Under the pieces are notes generated by a model that worked only from the letters and a program-made list of their open reading frames with translations, was not told the DNA's origin and searched no databases. Made by a program: the position numbers and the translations under genes. A stretch of 64,000 nt of DNA from Sipunculus nudus. Taxonomy: Eukaryota > Annelida > Sipuncula > Golfingiida > Sipunculidae. Positions 13,201 to 23,939 of this stretch are shown here, piece after piece; positions within the stretch are counted from its first letter, which is position 1, and each line of letters starts with the position of its first letter. Where the stretch lies: contig CM049314.1 in assembly GCA_026874595.1 (NCBI GenBank), positions 57,274,300-57,338,299 on the forward strand, in the 5' to 3' direction.

Positions 13201-13749
13201 CGCCTGAATTTTTTCCAATTTTTATGCATTTTCTCTCTATTTTTAGACCTTCAAAGATGCGGTCGTCTGTTAACAGGGCAGGGAGGTCAATGAAAAATAT
13301 CTTTGGAAACCTGAAATTAGGTCTCTGTTACCCATATACTCAGAGCTATGGGGCTTATAAGCACCCTTTGCATAATTGAAAATTTGATACCAAAGTAGGG
13401 CAAAAATCATAACTATTGGACCCAGAATCTTCTCAGTTGGCATCCGGAGAGTTCCTCAAAAGTTCTCCCCTCAAAACCTGAAATTGGGTCACTCTGACCT
13501 ATATTCTCAGAGTTTTTGGGTATGTTTGAGCATCCCATAAGTAATGAAAAATACACACAAATTGCCAGGTTCCTCAGGAAAGGCTGGTTGGATTGTCATC
13601 AAATTTGGTGTGCTAATGAGTCTTGATGAACTTAAGCTAAAATGCATAAATGATGATGCCACCTATATTATCTTAAACAGTTTCCTGTGCAAGGACATAT
13701 TGTCAACATGTCAGTCGGCTGAGCATCATGACCAACCGGTCACTTATTT
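10209..13749 (+). mobile_element. HINE-like element A with ~340 bp tandem units, split by element B
   Basis: The 5' end TTTTTAGCTCAAGCTGACTC, with TAAGTCATCTGAGCTATAG, forms an imperfect hairpin followed by GTCCGTCATCCGTCCGGCCG. Core units are marked by CTGGACCTAGAATCTTCT, with GGACC at 10314, 10656, 12274, 12613 and 12960 (342, 339 and 347 bp apart where uninterrupted). Shortened units follow at 13.2-13.4 kb. The 3' end has an inverted copy of the start (TCGGCTGAGC at 13715-13724), a stem TGACC-AACC-GGTCA (13729-13742) and CTTATTT. Element B (10925-12210) is inserted within one unit. The architecture matches Helentron-derived non-autonomous (HINE) elements as known from insects and molluscs. 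Confidence 0.75.
10925..12210 (+). mobile_element. HINE-like element B nested in element A
   Basis: The 5' end TTTTTAGCTCAGCTGACTAT and AAGTCATCTGAGCTATAG form a hairpin, followed by a GTCCGTCGTTCGTCCGGCCG run. The 3' end has TCAGCTGAGC (12175-12184, inverse of the start), the palindrome ACCCATGGGT (12191-12200) and CCCTTGTTT. Element A sequence stops at TTTTACGA before B and resumes with TCTCTATTTTTGAGACC after it, as in A's other units. This fixes B at about 1.29 kb, inserted in a T run. Only one core unit is present, followed by about 750 bp shared with element D. No coding capacity was seen. Confidence 0.8.
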
Positions 13750-16066
13750 AAAGAAGTGATTTCTTTAAAGTATGGCCTAGCATTGACCTTTTTAAGTTAT
13801 AAGCATATTACAGAATTATTGTCCTTTGTTTCAAAAGAGGATTGTTAAATTGCTTCATGATTGATGAGTGGGGGAGGGTCAGAGTTTGAATGTGACAAAG
13901 ATTGATTCTTCCTTTTGTCAAATGTTAATTTAGATCTCCAAAGAGCTGTATACTAGGGAAGTTTTCATCTTTGAAGTCATAATGGATGCATGTGGACTAT
14001 TTTCTGCCATGAAATGGGTTCTGGAAAGGAGACAGTATTCTTTTGACAAACCAGCCTATGTTGAAAATTTCATTTTAAGTTGTGTATATATTATGCGTTC
14101 ATCATGACCAATTTTGTCATGACAAGCATTTACAATGAAAAAAAGTGACAAATGTAAGAAAAAATGAAAACTTGCTAATTATTGTTACCATAAAAAAAGT
14201 TTTTTTATCTTTTAATTTGAGTTTAAGGATCTTCAAACAGTGATTTCATTATCCCTTCTCCAAGTAAAAGAATTGTTCTTATTGTTTGTTCATATTTATC
14301 CAGATCACAGGTGTTGTAGTGGTTTTTAGGGGACTGGGTAAAAGTGTTGGAAGGATTCGGATGAAATTTTGTGGAGGAATATTATAAATAATATATAGTA
14401 AAAACTCTCTTAACAACCACCTCGGTTTATTGACCACCTCAAAATAACAACCAATTTTTCTCAGTCCCAATTCTCTTTCAGGTCAAGCAAACATATTCCA
14501 AATCTCATTATATTATCATATAACAATTGCCTATGAAAAAAATATTCATAGAGATTTTACATAAAATGAGCTCAGCTCCTGGAGGAAAAACATTTTTTCT
14601 ATCAATTTTCCTAAAAAAAACATGAGGTTATGTGATTTGTTCAAATACTATTGGCACATCTATGAGCACTGTCAACTCAGCAGTGACGTCACACACTGGG
14701 AAATCCCCTGTGACTAAAAATTCAAGATCTCAGTGAAAGCACAGTATTTCTGCCACTGTCAGTCCCAAATTTTCAGGAGGGAATAAAAACAACATGCATT
14801 ACTAGATCTGAGTTGTTGATAAAATTCAGTCCATGATGTCACGTGTAAGAGCCAATCAAATCAAGGCAAAGTCTGGGATCTGTATGAAATCTTCCATTCA
14901 CACAACAAACGCACGAGGAGTAGATTTACTTAACCTTTTGCTCTTTATATCAGACCTTGTTAAGGATTCTTCATAATTGCAAGATAGGGATGACCATCAT
15001 CATTCACAAGGTCTAAGTGAAACATTTAGTGTAAATTCCCAAATGGTGTGTGAAGGGTCCACTGCCTGCATAACACATGCACAGACACAATGTGAGCCGC
15101 AAAGCTGGCTTTTGATGGAACCATTGAGGTAGTGAACCATGGCATATTTCATGCACCAATTACATGCTACCCATTGAAGGTTAATCAGGCTTCTGGTAAT
15201 ATTCTTGATCTTGAGATGTTGAGTGGAGGTATATATGGGGTCTCTCAGTGCTTTCTAGTTTGTTTATGTTTGGATTTGGTAAATCTGACTTGGGTATATA
15301 AGGCCAATACAACAGAAGCACCCACATAGAATTGGAAATTGGCCATACATCCTAGCATAAGAGGACACTGCACAGCCCCTAGCTTTTTGGCAAAGATTAT
15401 TGCAAACTCATTTGCGTTTCCATACCAGCAGGTCTAAGGAACCTCTCATCAGTATTTTTATTACGAATATGAAAGTCAATCATTCCCGGCAAATATACTC
15501 TGATCCAAAGCCAGGCAGAAACCCCATTCTTTTATTGAACCTTGATCCTTTGATATCATTACTTAAACATGAAAGGAAAATATCTTTGTATCATTGCATC
15601 ATTTAATTTTGCCTGTCAGATATAACAAGCCTAATCTAATCTAGAATATGAAAGTCTAAAAACAGATAATCTGTTTGATAAATTGATCGAGCGAGGGATT
15701 TTTACACCCTGAAGTGTTCCAGAGGTCTATCTTATGTCTGGGAATGCAGTTTTTTTTATTAACTTTTTTTCGGTGGTTTTCTCACAGCCTGCAGTGCATG
15801 GTCCCCTTTGGCAAAGGTTAACAGTGCTTCTGCTGTGAGGTCTAAACTAATTTTCAGTGGAAGATTTTGTGTACGATATGGTTGGAAAGAGCTGCCAAGT
15901 TTGAAGCGAAAGGTGGCGTGATTTATTGCCGTAGCCTTCACCTTAAAGTGACGTGTGACAGATCAGGTTGAAGGGACATCACTGATGACCTTCAGAAGTT
16001 GGGACATCACCATCCTCCTCTCAGTCATGTGATTGTCACAAAACTGCTGGGGGAAATGTTTCCAGG
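13750..16066. other. intronic DNA with little structure
   Basis: Apart from the pogo-like relic at 14396, no feature was recognised. Several 60-70 codon frames have no homology that I can name. Confidence 0.45.
14396..14470 (+). mobile_element. partial pogo/Tigger-like relic
   Basis: TATAGTAAAAACTCTCTTAA, then AACCACCTCGG and TTGACCACCTC, follow the usual AGTAAAACCTCTCTTAACGACCACC pattern of Tigger-type ends in decayed form. No other end was found. Confidence 0.35.
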
Positions 16067-16250
16067 GGGTAGAATGTGGCCCAGTGGTTAAGTAGACTTC
16101 CGAGTTGTAGGTCCTTAGATCAGTTTGAACCCTATCTGTGTCTCTAAGGAAAAATTTTGAAATCTTGATATAACTCAGAGATTTTGTGACCCTATGACTC
16201 GTAACAACAGGATGACATCAGGACTATCCTAGCCCCTGTGCATAAAATTG
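16067..16250 (+). mobile_element. tRNA-derived SINE-like sequence
   Basis: TGGCCCAGTGGT (16077-16088) matches the RNA polymerase III box A consensus at 11 of 12 places. AGTTTGAACCC (about 16121-16131) is a decayed box B at a suitable distance. The pair GGTTAAGTAGACTTCCGAGT / TGTAGGTCCTTAGATCAG is the typical look of a tRNA-headed SINE. The body downstream is unrecognised, and no clear tail or target duplication was found. Confidence 0.5.
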
Positions 16251-16251
16251 C

Positions 16252-16480
16252 CTCCATAGGGAGGTTATGCTTTCATTCCTGTAAATTTGTTTGTGTGTTT
16301 GTATGTTTGTTCACAACATAACTTGAACAATCATGAACAGAATCTCATGAAATTTATGGGCATTTTGGGAATAGACCAAGGAAGAATAATTAGACCCATG
16401 ATCCAAAAACATCATAAAGGAATATTCACAAATGTACAGTTACTTATGCATGTATGATCCTGGGAATATAGACCCAATAA
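16252..16480 (+). repeat. dispersed CCTCC...GGAGG repeat, copy 2
   Basis: The hairpin CCTCCATAGGGAGG is followed by TTATGCTTTCATTCCTG, TTGTTCACAACATAACTTGA, ATGAACAGAATCTCATGAAA and GGGAATAGACCAAGGAAGAA. This subtype matches the copy at 44.39 kb. Confidence 0.55.
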
Positions 16481-18768
16481 GTGAATGGGGAGGCTTGTTT
16501 TTGTGAGAATATAGATTTCTTGTTCTTAAAATCCAGAAGGCATAAAAATAGCATATTATTTCCATAGAGTTGTACTTCATATATCTTCATTCAGAAGAAA
16601 GTGCCAGCAAGAGGACGTGGACTAGGTTTAAAAAGAAAAATCATATTTGCTTGATACTCATTCTCAGTAGCTCCTTCATGTATAAAGAAATATTTACTGG
16701 AGCTTAACGAAAGAAGGTCATGTTTTCACCAGCGTCTAGCTGTTCATCTCCAAAAAAGACTTTTTCCACAAGTTGACTTGTTTTCACCTGTGAATGGTGA
16801 CAGAACAATTTTCACTATACTTTCATGTATTTGTCCTGGTACCATTAATATTATATTAATATTGCAGGTGCTATTTAAGGTTGATATTAGATTGATATTA
16901 GATTAATATATTATACATATACTCTGTGTTAGTTACTTTATGGAAAGGTTACAAAAAATGGAACTCTTGAAAAAAAAACTTGAAAATTAAAACAAAAAAT
17001 AAAATTAAATCCTTTTGAATGATAAGCCAACCAAAGTAAATTATAGTAAACTTCCTGCACAGCCAGTGCCAACAAGTTTTACTTGATTGACAAGTGATGC
17101 AGCTGGCCTTCAGAGAAACTTTCAGAATGAGCCATAGCTAGACTGACATCTTGTGGCAGGAACATAAATTAAACTTGTCTTGCAGCTGCTTCAAGCTGTA
17201 AATACCCAGCATGGTTTATTTGATTGTCTGAAACTTCACTTTTTGTCTGAAAAGAAGTAATTTTAAAAGAAAATGTGTATGACCAGGAAGGGATCTATCT
17301 GTCTGTTTGAAAGCACTACTTCCTGACAAAGGAACTCACACTTTAAACACAAAGTCTTGGTAGAAATATGCCAATACAAAGTAGGAGGTCATTCAATCTA
17401 CCTGATACAACGGTTTGCAAGGGATTTTATTTCTCCAAGCTCTATAAATGATTTATCCTATTGGAAGTATGTAGCAACATTTATTATTTTAATTTAGATG
17501 TCCAGTGCTGCTTGTGTTTTATCCTTGTTCACACTTTTTTCGGTGTTGACAATTTTTCATACAATTTTTGCTTCTGACATTGTTTTCAAGTAGGTGATTT
17601 CAGGCTGTTCATTCATATATTTTTTAAGTTTTTTAAAGCTAGTTAGTTTATCACCTTGGCAATTTATTCAGAGAATTTTTGGCTGTTCTTTAAAATTATC
17701 AACAAAATTACCAGAACTGTAAAGGCCTCTTCTATAACTAACCACATTACTGCAGATAATAGGCTTTGAGCTTACCGTATTTATTCCAATTTGGCGACCA
17801 CTTCAAAATGATTAATTTTCTCAGAGGTCGAGATAATGGAGGATATTTGAAAATTATCTTCCTTCTGAAGTTGTGGTGGTCGAGAATTTAGAGGCATGCG
17901 ATTGGATAACCCTCCCTAGAGACGCCGAGCCGCTCTGACACTCGAGCGGTCATATGGTTTGAGTGATAATATGGGAATTTAAGTTCTAAATTGTTTTGTT
18001 AGCATTACAGTTAGTAAATTCCTACAAACGGGCTTCCTACCATCATGTGAATTACACAGAGTCCTCAAATGATTAATCAGACTGAGCTTATTCACTTTAC
18101 AAAATGATTACAGTCACTACTTCACGTGTATGTATGATGTTTCCCTGTCCTTCCCTTGACACAAGACGGCAACCCGTGTTTCTACCAGTTGTCTCAAGTT
18201 TACCCACCAGGTGGCGATACTTACAGACCGAGAGGGACAAGCGGCTGAATTTAAGTTTGAATGTAAGATGGTATTTTAGATATATTTTATGGGGTGTACC
18301 ATATATCATATATACTGCATACTTGACCTATCGGTATTTGCGATAATGTATTTAAGATACCTACGATTTGAATTTGAGTCACGTGTACTCATGCTTACTC
18401 ATCCACTCAATCATACCACAACTGCGCTCAGCGTCCAGTAGGCAAACAAGACAACACTTAATGTCACTTTATTACACTGTAGTAAATGACATGTTTTCCG
18501 ATCTTTAAATAACAACAGGCAAACCTAATTATCATAACGAAAGATCTTTATAGCACCTGTGGATGTTACTGTAAACTAATTAACAGTTCTTGATTTTTCC
18601 CTTTGATCATTTTCATTATTTTCTTTCAGATTTAGCTCACTAATGTTGATTTCTCCCTAAAATAATTCAAGTTCTATCTCAGCAAGGTTCTGAACTTAGA
18701 GTAATGTACTAAAAGGAGCATTAAACTGTTTCCTGATTAAACTGAGGAAAAACAGCCCATTCAGTCCA
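16481..18768. other. intronic DNA and possible pogo 3' flank
   Basis: This holds a TACCGTATTTATTCCAATTT plus GGCGACCACTTC segment near 17776 that resembles another common short element. No convincing terminal inverted repeat for the transposase was found. A TTACACTGTAG at about 18473-18483 is a weak candidate end. Confidence 0.35.
18204..18217 (+). promoter_or_regulatory. CTCF-like core motif
   Basis: CCACCAGGTGGCGA fits 13 of 14 positions of the CTCF core as I recall it (CCASYAGRKGGCRS). It lies in a GC-richer unique segment about 550 bp from the transposase relic. Motif match only. Confidence 0.35.
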
Positions 18769-20166
18769 TTAATCAAATCCATCAAACTCATTGTCATCAC
18801 ATTCATCTTCGCCCTCAAATAGTTCCTTCAGATATTGTTCGTTAGCTCGCAGTTGTTATTCACATCGGTTGAGATGTGTGCTGATGCCGGTTACTTTAAA
18901 CGATCTCCTGATCAGTTCACCTTTGGCCTGCAGCTCCTGGTAGGCAACTCCTATCCAGTTGCACAACATCTGTTTTGTTGGCGATTTGATTCTGTCGGAA
19001 TTCAGTCCTCCTTCATCTACACTGTTCATGATAAAATCACACCACTGTTTCCTCAGAGATGCCTTGAATGGCCTGTTAATGGACACATCAAGGAGCTGTA
19101 TTTTGGAGGTGCATCCTCCGGGAATCACCGCAAGTGCAATGTTGCTTCTCTTGAATTGCCGCTTCACTGGTGGAGCTATGTGAGCTCTGAAGCTGTCGAG
19201 CACCATCAGTGCACATCTGCGTTTTGTAAACGGTTTAATGATTTCCTTTATATACATGTCCATAAGCTCTTGATCCATCCACGCTTTTTCTTGTACACAA
19301 ATTACAAATCCTTTTGGCGATTCAAGTTTCAGCTGCCTTTTGCCCTTGAATATGACCATTGACGGCAGCATCTTGCCGCTTGCCGTCACTGTCAAGACAA
19401 CTGTGATGTGGCGTTTCTCCGCACCTGTACTCCGCATACGTACTTACTTGGCTCCCGCTTCACTGATTGTTTTCCCGGGTACCACGTCGAAATATGCTGG
19501 CGTCTCATCCACATTTAGGATCATGTCATCCTCAATTTCTTCTTCTCTCCATATGGTATCTACAAACTGATGGAAACTGCCTATTTTATCCTCCAACTGA
19601 TCAGGCAGCTTTTGGGCGATGGATGTACGCGCGCGAAATGTTAGTTCATGGCGTCGCATAAACTTCTGCAGCCAGCCTCGTGACGCGGCGAATTTAGGAT
19701 CCTTTTCCTGTATGATTCTTTTCGCATATGCACACAACATCTCAGACGTCACCGGCAACTGAAGATCCTGTTGCACGAGCACCCATGCAACGATCTGGTT
19801 ATCCAAATCTTCACCCTGTACATGTCCTAATACTGATCTCTGCAGGGAACAATCATCAAGGCCAGCCTTCATCCACATAAATAGGGTGCTTGGCTTTATG
19901 CTGAGTCGTGCAGCCGTAGGACGAATGCCGTATAATTTGGCCTCATTTACTGCATCCAGCTTTTCCTTGAGCGTATACTGTTGACAGTTTGCATGTTTAC
20001 TTGCTGTTGCGGCTGTATGTAGCACTGGTACTGTCACCATCTCATTGTTATCTGGCATGTCCTGCGACTTAGGCATGCTTGGCCTATCATATGGTGTCTA
20101 GCGTGGTCTTCCCACTGGACGCTTGGTAGGGCGTGGTCTGTTTGGCGAACACAGTGTAGAAGGTTC

Positions 20167-20620
20167 CTGCACAAAAAAAGATATTTTAATTGCTATACAT
20201 ATACACATATTATATACACACATACATATATTATATACACACACAAGCATATATTCTCTCTCTCACACACACAAACATATATGCTCTCCTTCCTTCATTT
20301 TTCTTTCTGTCTCTCTCTCTCAATAACACATATTAAATACATTATACACCCAGCGATTTTATATAAACCTAAGTATATACTATATTATTAATCTTTCTTT
20401 CTTTTCTGTCTCTCTCTCTTTCTCTCTCTCTCACTATATAAATACCTCAAAAATAATTAATTGCTGCATTATCCGTTAATCAAGGTCAAACATTCACCGT
20501 AATTATATAACTTCGATATATGAAGATAAAGATGTTTGAATAAGCAAAATGTATTTACAATTTAAGGAAAATATTTTACAAATGTGCTACACAGAATTAC
20601 AAGAACGTATTAGCATTTAC
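20167..20620 (-). other. intron of the pogo transposase gene with microsatellites
   Basis: This 454 bp interval begins GTAAAT and ends TTTTTTTGTGCAG on the minus strand. On the plus strand it carries ATAC/AC-rich tracts (about 20195-20330) and CT-rich tracts (about 20388-20432), which probably arose after insertion or within the family. Confidence 0.6.
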
Positions 20621-20689
20621 CTGAAGCTTAGGAAAGTTGTCTTCCCAAGGAGGCAGAGGTCGGAAAAAGTCTCGTATCGTGGTCATCAT
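20621..20689 (-). pseudogene. pogo transposase exon 1
   Basis: This is a 69 bp exon starting with two ATG codons (the outer one complementary to 20687-20689) and ending CAG before GTAAAT. It encodes MMTTIRDFF, RPLPPWEDNF and PKLQ. It is inferred from an open frame plus a donor whose phase matches the acceptor of exon 2 at 20166. A short N-terminal exon of this kind is easy to miss. Proof would need a transcript or an intact relative with the same split. Confidence 0.65.
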
Positions 20690-20954
20690 GAGTGGTGAAT
20701 GTTGAACATTGCCTGTGGCAACCATTTATATACATTTTCATATTTAGAAGCATAACAGACGGTAACCTAGTATATGAAAAGTTTCATTAATTAAAATTTA
20801 TTTATACTTTTTCATACTTTTCTCAGACAAAAATATGACACATGTTTCTTGAAATATTTTATACATTTGTCATGAGATCAGCACTGGATGCTTGCAAAAG
20901 TATTATAACAGGGCAGAGATCATGTTTAATAAAGCATATATATATTGTATCATT

Positions 20955-21025
20955 AGAAATTACAGTGACATCTCACTACCTGTTTGACCAGCCAAAGTGG
21001 TCAGGTAAGTGGGGTGGTCATATTT
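20955..21025 (+). mobile_element. partial pogo-like terminus beside the transposase relic
   Basis: TACAGTGACATCTCACTACC, followed by GTGGTCAGGTAAGTGGGG, resembles a pogo/Tigger terminus. It lies about 270 bp upstream of transposase exon 1, but in the orientation of a left end rather than the expected right end. It may be a separate insertion. Confidence 0.25.
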
Positions 21026-21277
21026 TGCTGGAATTTATTATGATGATTTACACTAGTGATTCAGCTCAGCTGCTTATGCACTTAGGAAGACTTTCCATTA
21101 CTGGTCATCATGTTTTTTATCATATATTTGTCTTCAAAGACTCCTATAATCTAAACAAAATGTATGACAGAAAAAGGAATACATTTTAAGTTTGCAAATT
21201 TACTTTAACCTTCAGTGCATCCTAATACTTGACAAAATTATAGTTTCTCCCCTATTGCCATGCCTTGGAAATGCCCA

Positions 21278-21790
21278 TTTTTATACACCCGTCATATGAC
21301 AGGAGTATAATGGTTTATCCACCATCTGTTCATCCGTCTGTCCATCCATTAACTTTTAGTGTCACCGCCAAAACTTACCAGGGCTTTAATGGATTTTCAA
21401 GAAACTCACCATATCTACTTATCAACAGATTATATAGCCCTTGGTCGATTATGGGCAAAATCCATGCATATTTAGTCAGGTCACGGATCACTAGGCTACC
21501 TTGTGGTGTCGCAGTGATAACTTCGAATGAATGATTTTTTTATAAAACTCATCAGAAATGTTAATCAGTGTAATACCTAAGTTTAATTTCCTGTAAAATC
21601 CAAGCATATTTAATGAGGTCAGAGGTCACCACACTCCTATGGATTTTCATGAAACTCATTATACATATTTAGCAATAGAGTTTCTCATCAGAATTATCAT
21701 CAAAATTCATGCATATTTAATGAGGTCAAAGGTCACCAGATACATGACTGGCATATCATGCAAGTTTGCGGTGCTCTTGTTAGTTTTGGA
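21278..21790 (+). mobile_element. HINE-like element, family 4
   Basis: The 5' hairpin is TATACACCCGTCATATGACA with GGAGTATA (21282-21308), followed by CATCCGTCTGTCCATCC. Loose repeats of TGGATTTTCATGAAACTCA, then AATGAGGTCAAAGGTCACCA, follow. The end near GGTGCTCTTGTTAG (about 21771-21784) resembles the CTTGTTT terminus of other families but is not certain. Confidence 0.55.
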
Positions 21791-22600
21791 AATGTTAGGA
21801 ATGATGCCTAGTGTGTCCTTTTCCCCTAAATCCTAAGAAACTTGCCATTACTTTGTGAAAGGGTCTATTACGGCACCATCTGTCCAAAACTACATGAACA
21901 GTATATCCCATAGAAGAACTCAGCCCATGGAAAACTCAGTCCCTGCTTAAATTGACCTGTCCTTTTGCAGGAAGGGTTAATATGATAGTTTGTTCAATAA
22001 TCACAATTATTAATAAATAGAGTTCACCTAAATGATCAAATAAAGTATGGATGGTCATGGTCCACTTGCTGAATCATTTTTGCCTTCATAAAGGTGTTTC
22101 TAGATACATCACCCAGTTATTAAACCAAATATTCAGTGGTTTGAAAAGGAGGAATGTGGTGGCTTATCCCTGCATAAATGATTTTGGGGACTTCAAGTAT
22201 GTGCTGGACATGAGTTAATCAGTTGTTCCGAATGCCAGCAGATGTCAGCACTGTATGGTCATCCTGGCACTAGTTTTGTCATATAGGTTCACATGTAGGT
22301 TCATATGCATCATTGATTTCCTGGATTGTCCTTGAAAATTAAAGAATGTCATTGAGTTAAAATTCCGAGCTTGGACAGTTTAAAAAAACATGGTTTTTGA
22401 GAATATGTCCCTAAAATTTTGTGAAACCATCTTGAAAAAAAACTGGTTTAACATCCTTTTAGTATTGTTCCAATGGATATACCAACAGAATTATTATTGT
22501 TATTCTAAATTTTTAATCATTCCTATTCATAAACATATCCAAACTTTTGTTTAAAACCCAATTGTTGTATATTTAGTGACATCTAATATTTCTGTCCTTT

Positions 22601-23939
22601 TTAGCCCTCAGCCCTTAGGCTGATGGGCTATTGTTGTCACCCAAGCTGTCCGTCCGTCCGTCCGTCCGGCGTCCGTTAACTTTTACCTTGTGAGCGGGAT
22701 ATCTTGAAAAGGATTCACCGTCAGAATTTTATTTCCTCGGTAAAGATGTTTATCGACAAAATCTCGGTCAAGTTCGAAGATGGGTGACCTTGACCTATTT
22801 TTCTACATTTAAGAGCTGATTATAGAAAAACACTTAGATGCTTATTACTCAGGAACCATTTAGTGGATTTTCACAAAACTTACTATGGTTATTGGGACTG
22901 ATAGTCTGTACCTGCTATACAAGTTTGGTGGCGCCACCTACAATTTCTGATTTTTAATGGATTTTTATCGGATTTTTCAACTTTTGGCTTGTGAGCGGGA
23001 TATCTCAAAAAGGATTCACCGTAAGAATTTTATTTTTTCTGAGAAGATGTATATTGACAAAATCTCGGTCAAGTTCGAAGATGGGTGACCTTGACCTATT
23101 TTTCTACGTTTTAGAGCTGATTATAGAAAAAAACACTTAGATGCTTATTACTCAGGAACCATTTGGTGGATTTTCACAAAACTTACTATGGTTATTGGGA
23201 CTGATAGTCTGTACCTGCTATACAAGTTTGGTGGTGCCACCTACAATTTCTGATTTTTAATGAATTTTTATCGGATTTTTCAACTTTGGGCTTGTGAGCG
23301 GGATATCTCGAAAAGGATTCACCGTTAGAATTTTATTTTTTCTGAGAAGATGTATATTGACAAAATCTCGGTCAAGTTCGAAGATGGGTGACCTTGACCT
23401 ATTTTTCTACGTTTTAGAGCTGATTATAGAAAAAACATTTAGAAGCTTATTTCTCAGGAACCATTGGATGGATTTTCACAATACTTACTATGATCATAGG
23501 GACTGATGGTCTGTAACTGCTGCACAAGTTTGGGGGCGCCACCTGCAATTTCTGATTTTTTATTGAATTTTTCTTGGATTTTTCAACTTTGGCCTTGTGA
23601 GCGGGATATCTCTAAAAGGATTCACAATAGGAATTTTATTTCTTTGGTGAAGATGTATATCGACAAAAATCTCGTTCATGTTCGAACATGGGTGACCTTG
23701 ACCTACTTTTCAAGGTCACAGAGCTTAAAATAGAATAAAACTTAAAAGCTTTTTTTTCAGGAAGCATTTGGTGGATTGTTATGAATCATGGTACATACCT
23801 CTCCATTTTAAATTTATAACTGAGATATGTACAGATATCAACAATGTGAGAACAGATATTTAGTACTTGTTACTGTTACCACCTCTAAACACTGTTCTTT
23901 TGGCTGAGGGCTTTTGTCAGCTTTTGCTGATATTCTAGT
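22601..23939 (+). mobile_element. HINE-like element, family 2, ~302 bp tandem units, complete ends
   Basis: The 5' hairpin is AGCCCTCAGCC (22603-22613) against AGGCTGATGGGCT, followed by CCGTCCGTCCGTCCG. Four units are marked by GTGAGCGGGATATCT at 22690, 22991, 23294 and 23597 (301-303 bp apart). Each carries GGTGGCGCCACC or a variant, except the last, which is shortened, and each contains GTGACCTTGACCTA. The 3' end has GGCTGAGGGCT (23902-23912, inverse of the start), the hairpin TCAGC-TTTT-GCTGA (23917-23930) and CTAGT (23935-23939). About 1.34 kb, with no coding content. Confidence 0.8.

Larger units (their letters stand above)
18769..20689 (-). pseudogene. pogo/Tigger-type DDE transposase gene, two exons, three in-frame stops
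   Basis: This is a minus-strand gene. Exon 1 (20689-20621) encodes 23 residues starting MMTTIRDFF and ends CAG|GTAAAT. Exon 2 (20166-18769) follows a TTTTTTTGTGCAG acceptor, in phase 0. Counting every codon, the order is: AT-hook-like KRPVGRPR (38-45); pipsqueak-type helix-turn-helix (about 88-125, KEKLDAVNEAKLYG); CENP-B/Tc5-type HTH (about 144-201, GWLQKFMRRHEL); and the DDE domain with Asp 243 (NVDETP), Asp 347 (VLDSFRAH) and Asp 383 (LLDVSINRPFK), the last two separated by 35 residues. An acidic tail (FEGEDECDDNEFDGFD) ends at TAA 18769-18771. The frame stays open across 1.4 kb except for TAG at codon 46 (20029-20031 counted from exon 2 is intact; the stop lies just upstream of the Met at 20076), TAA at 19444-19446 and TAA at 18856-18858. 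There are no frameshifts, so it looks recently inactivated. The terminal inverted repeats were not identified. Confidence 0.85.

Noticed and set aside
19340-19570. Plus-strand ORFs opposite the transposase (18835-19362, 18959-19183 and 19340-19570)
   Set aside because: They are shadows of the minus-strand transposase coding frame.
18473-20960. TTACACTGTAG at 18.48 kb and TACAGTGACATC at 20.96 kb as the ends of the transposase element
   Set aside because: They are not inverted in the right sense (they would face inward wrongly), and similarity beyond a few bases is absent.
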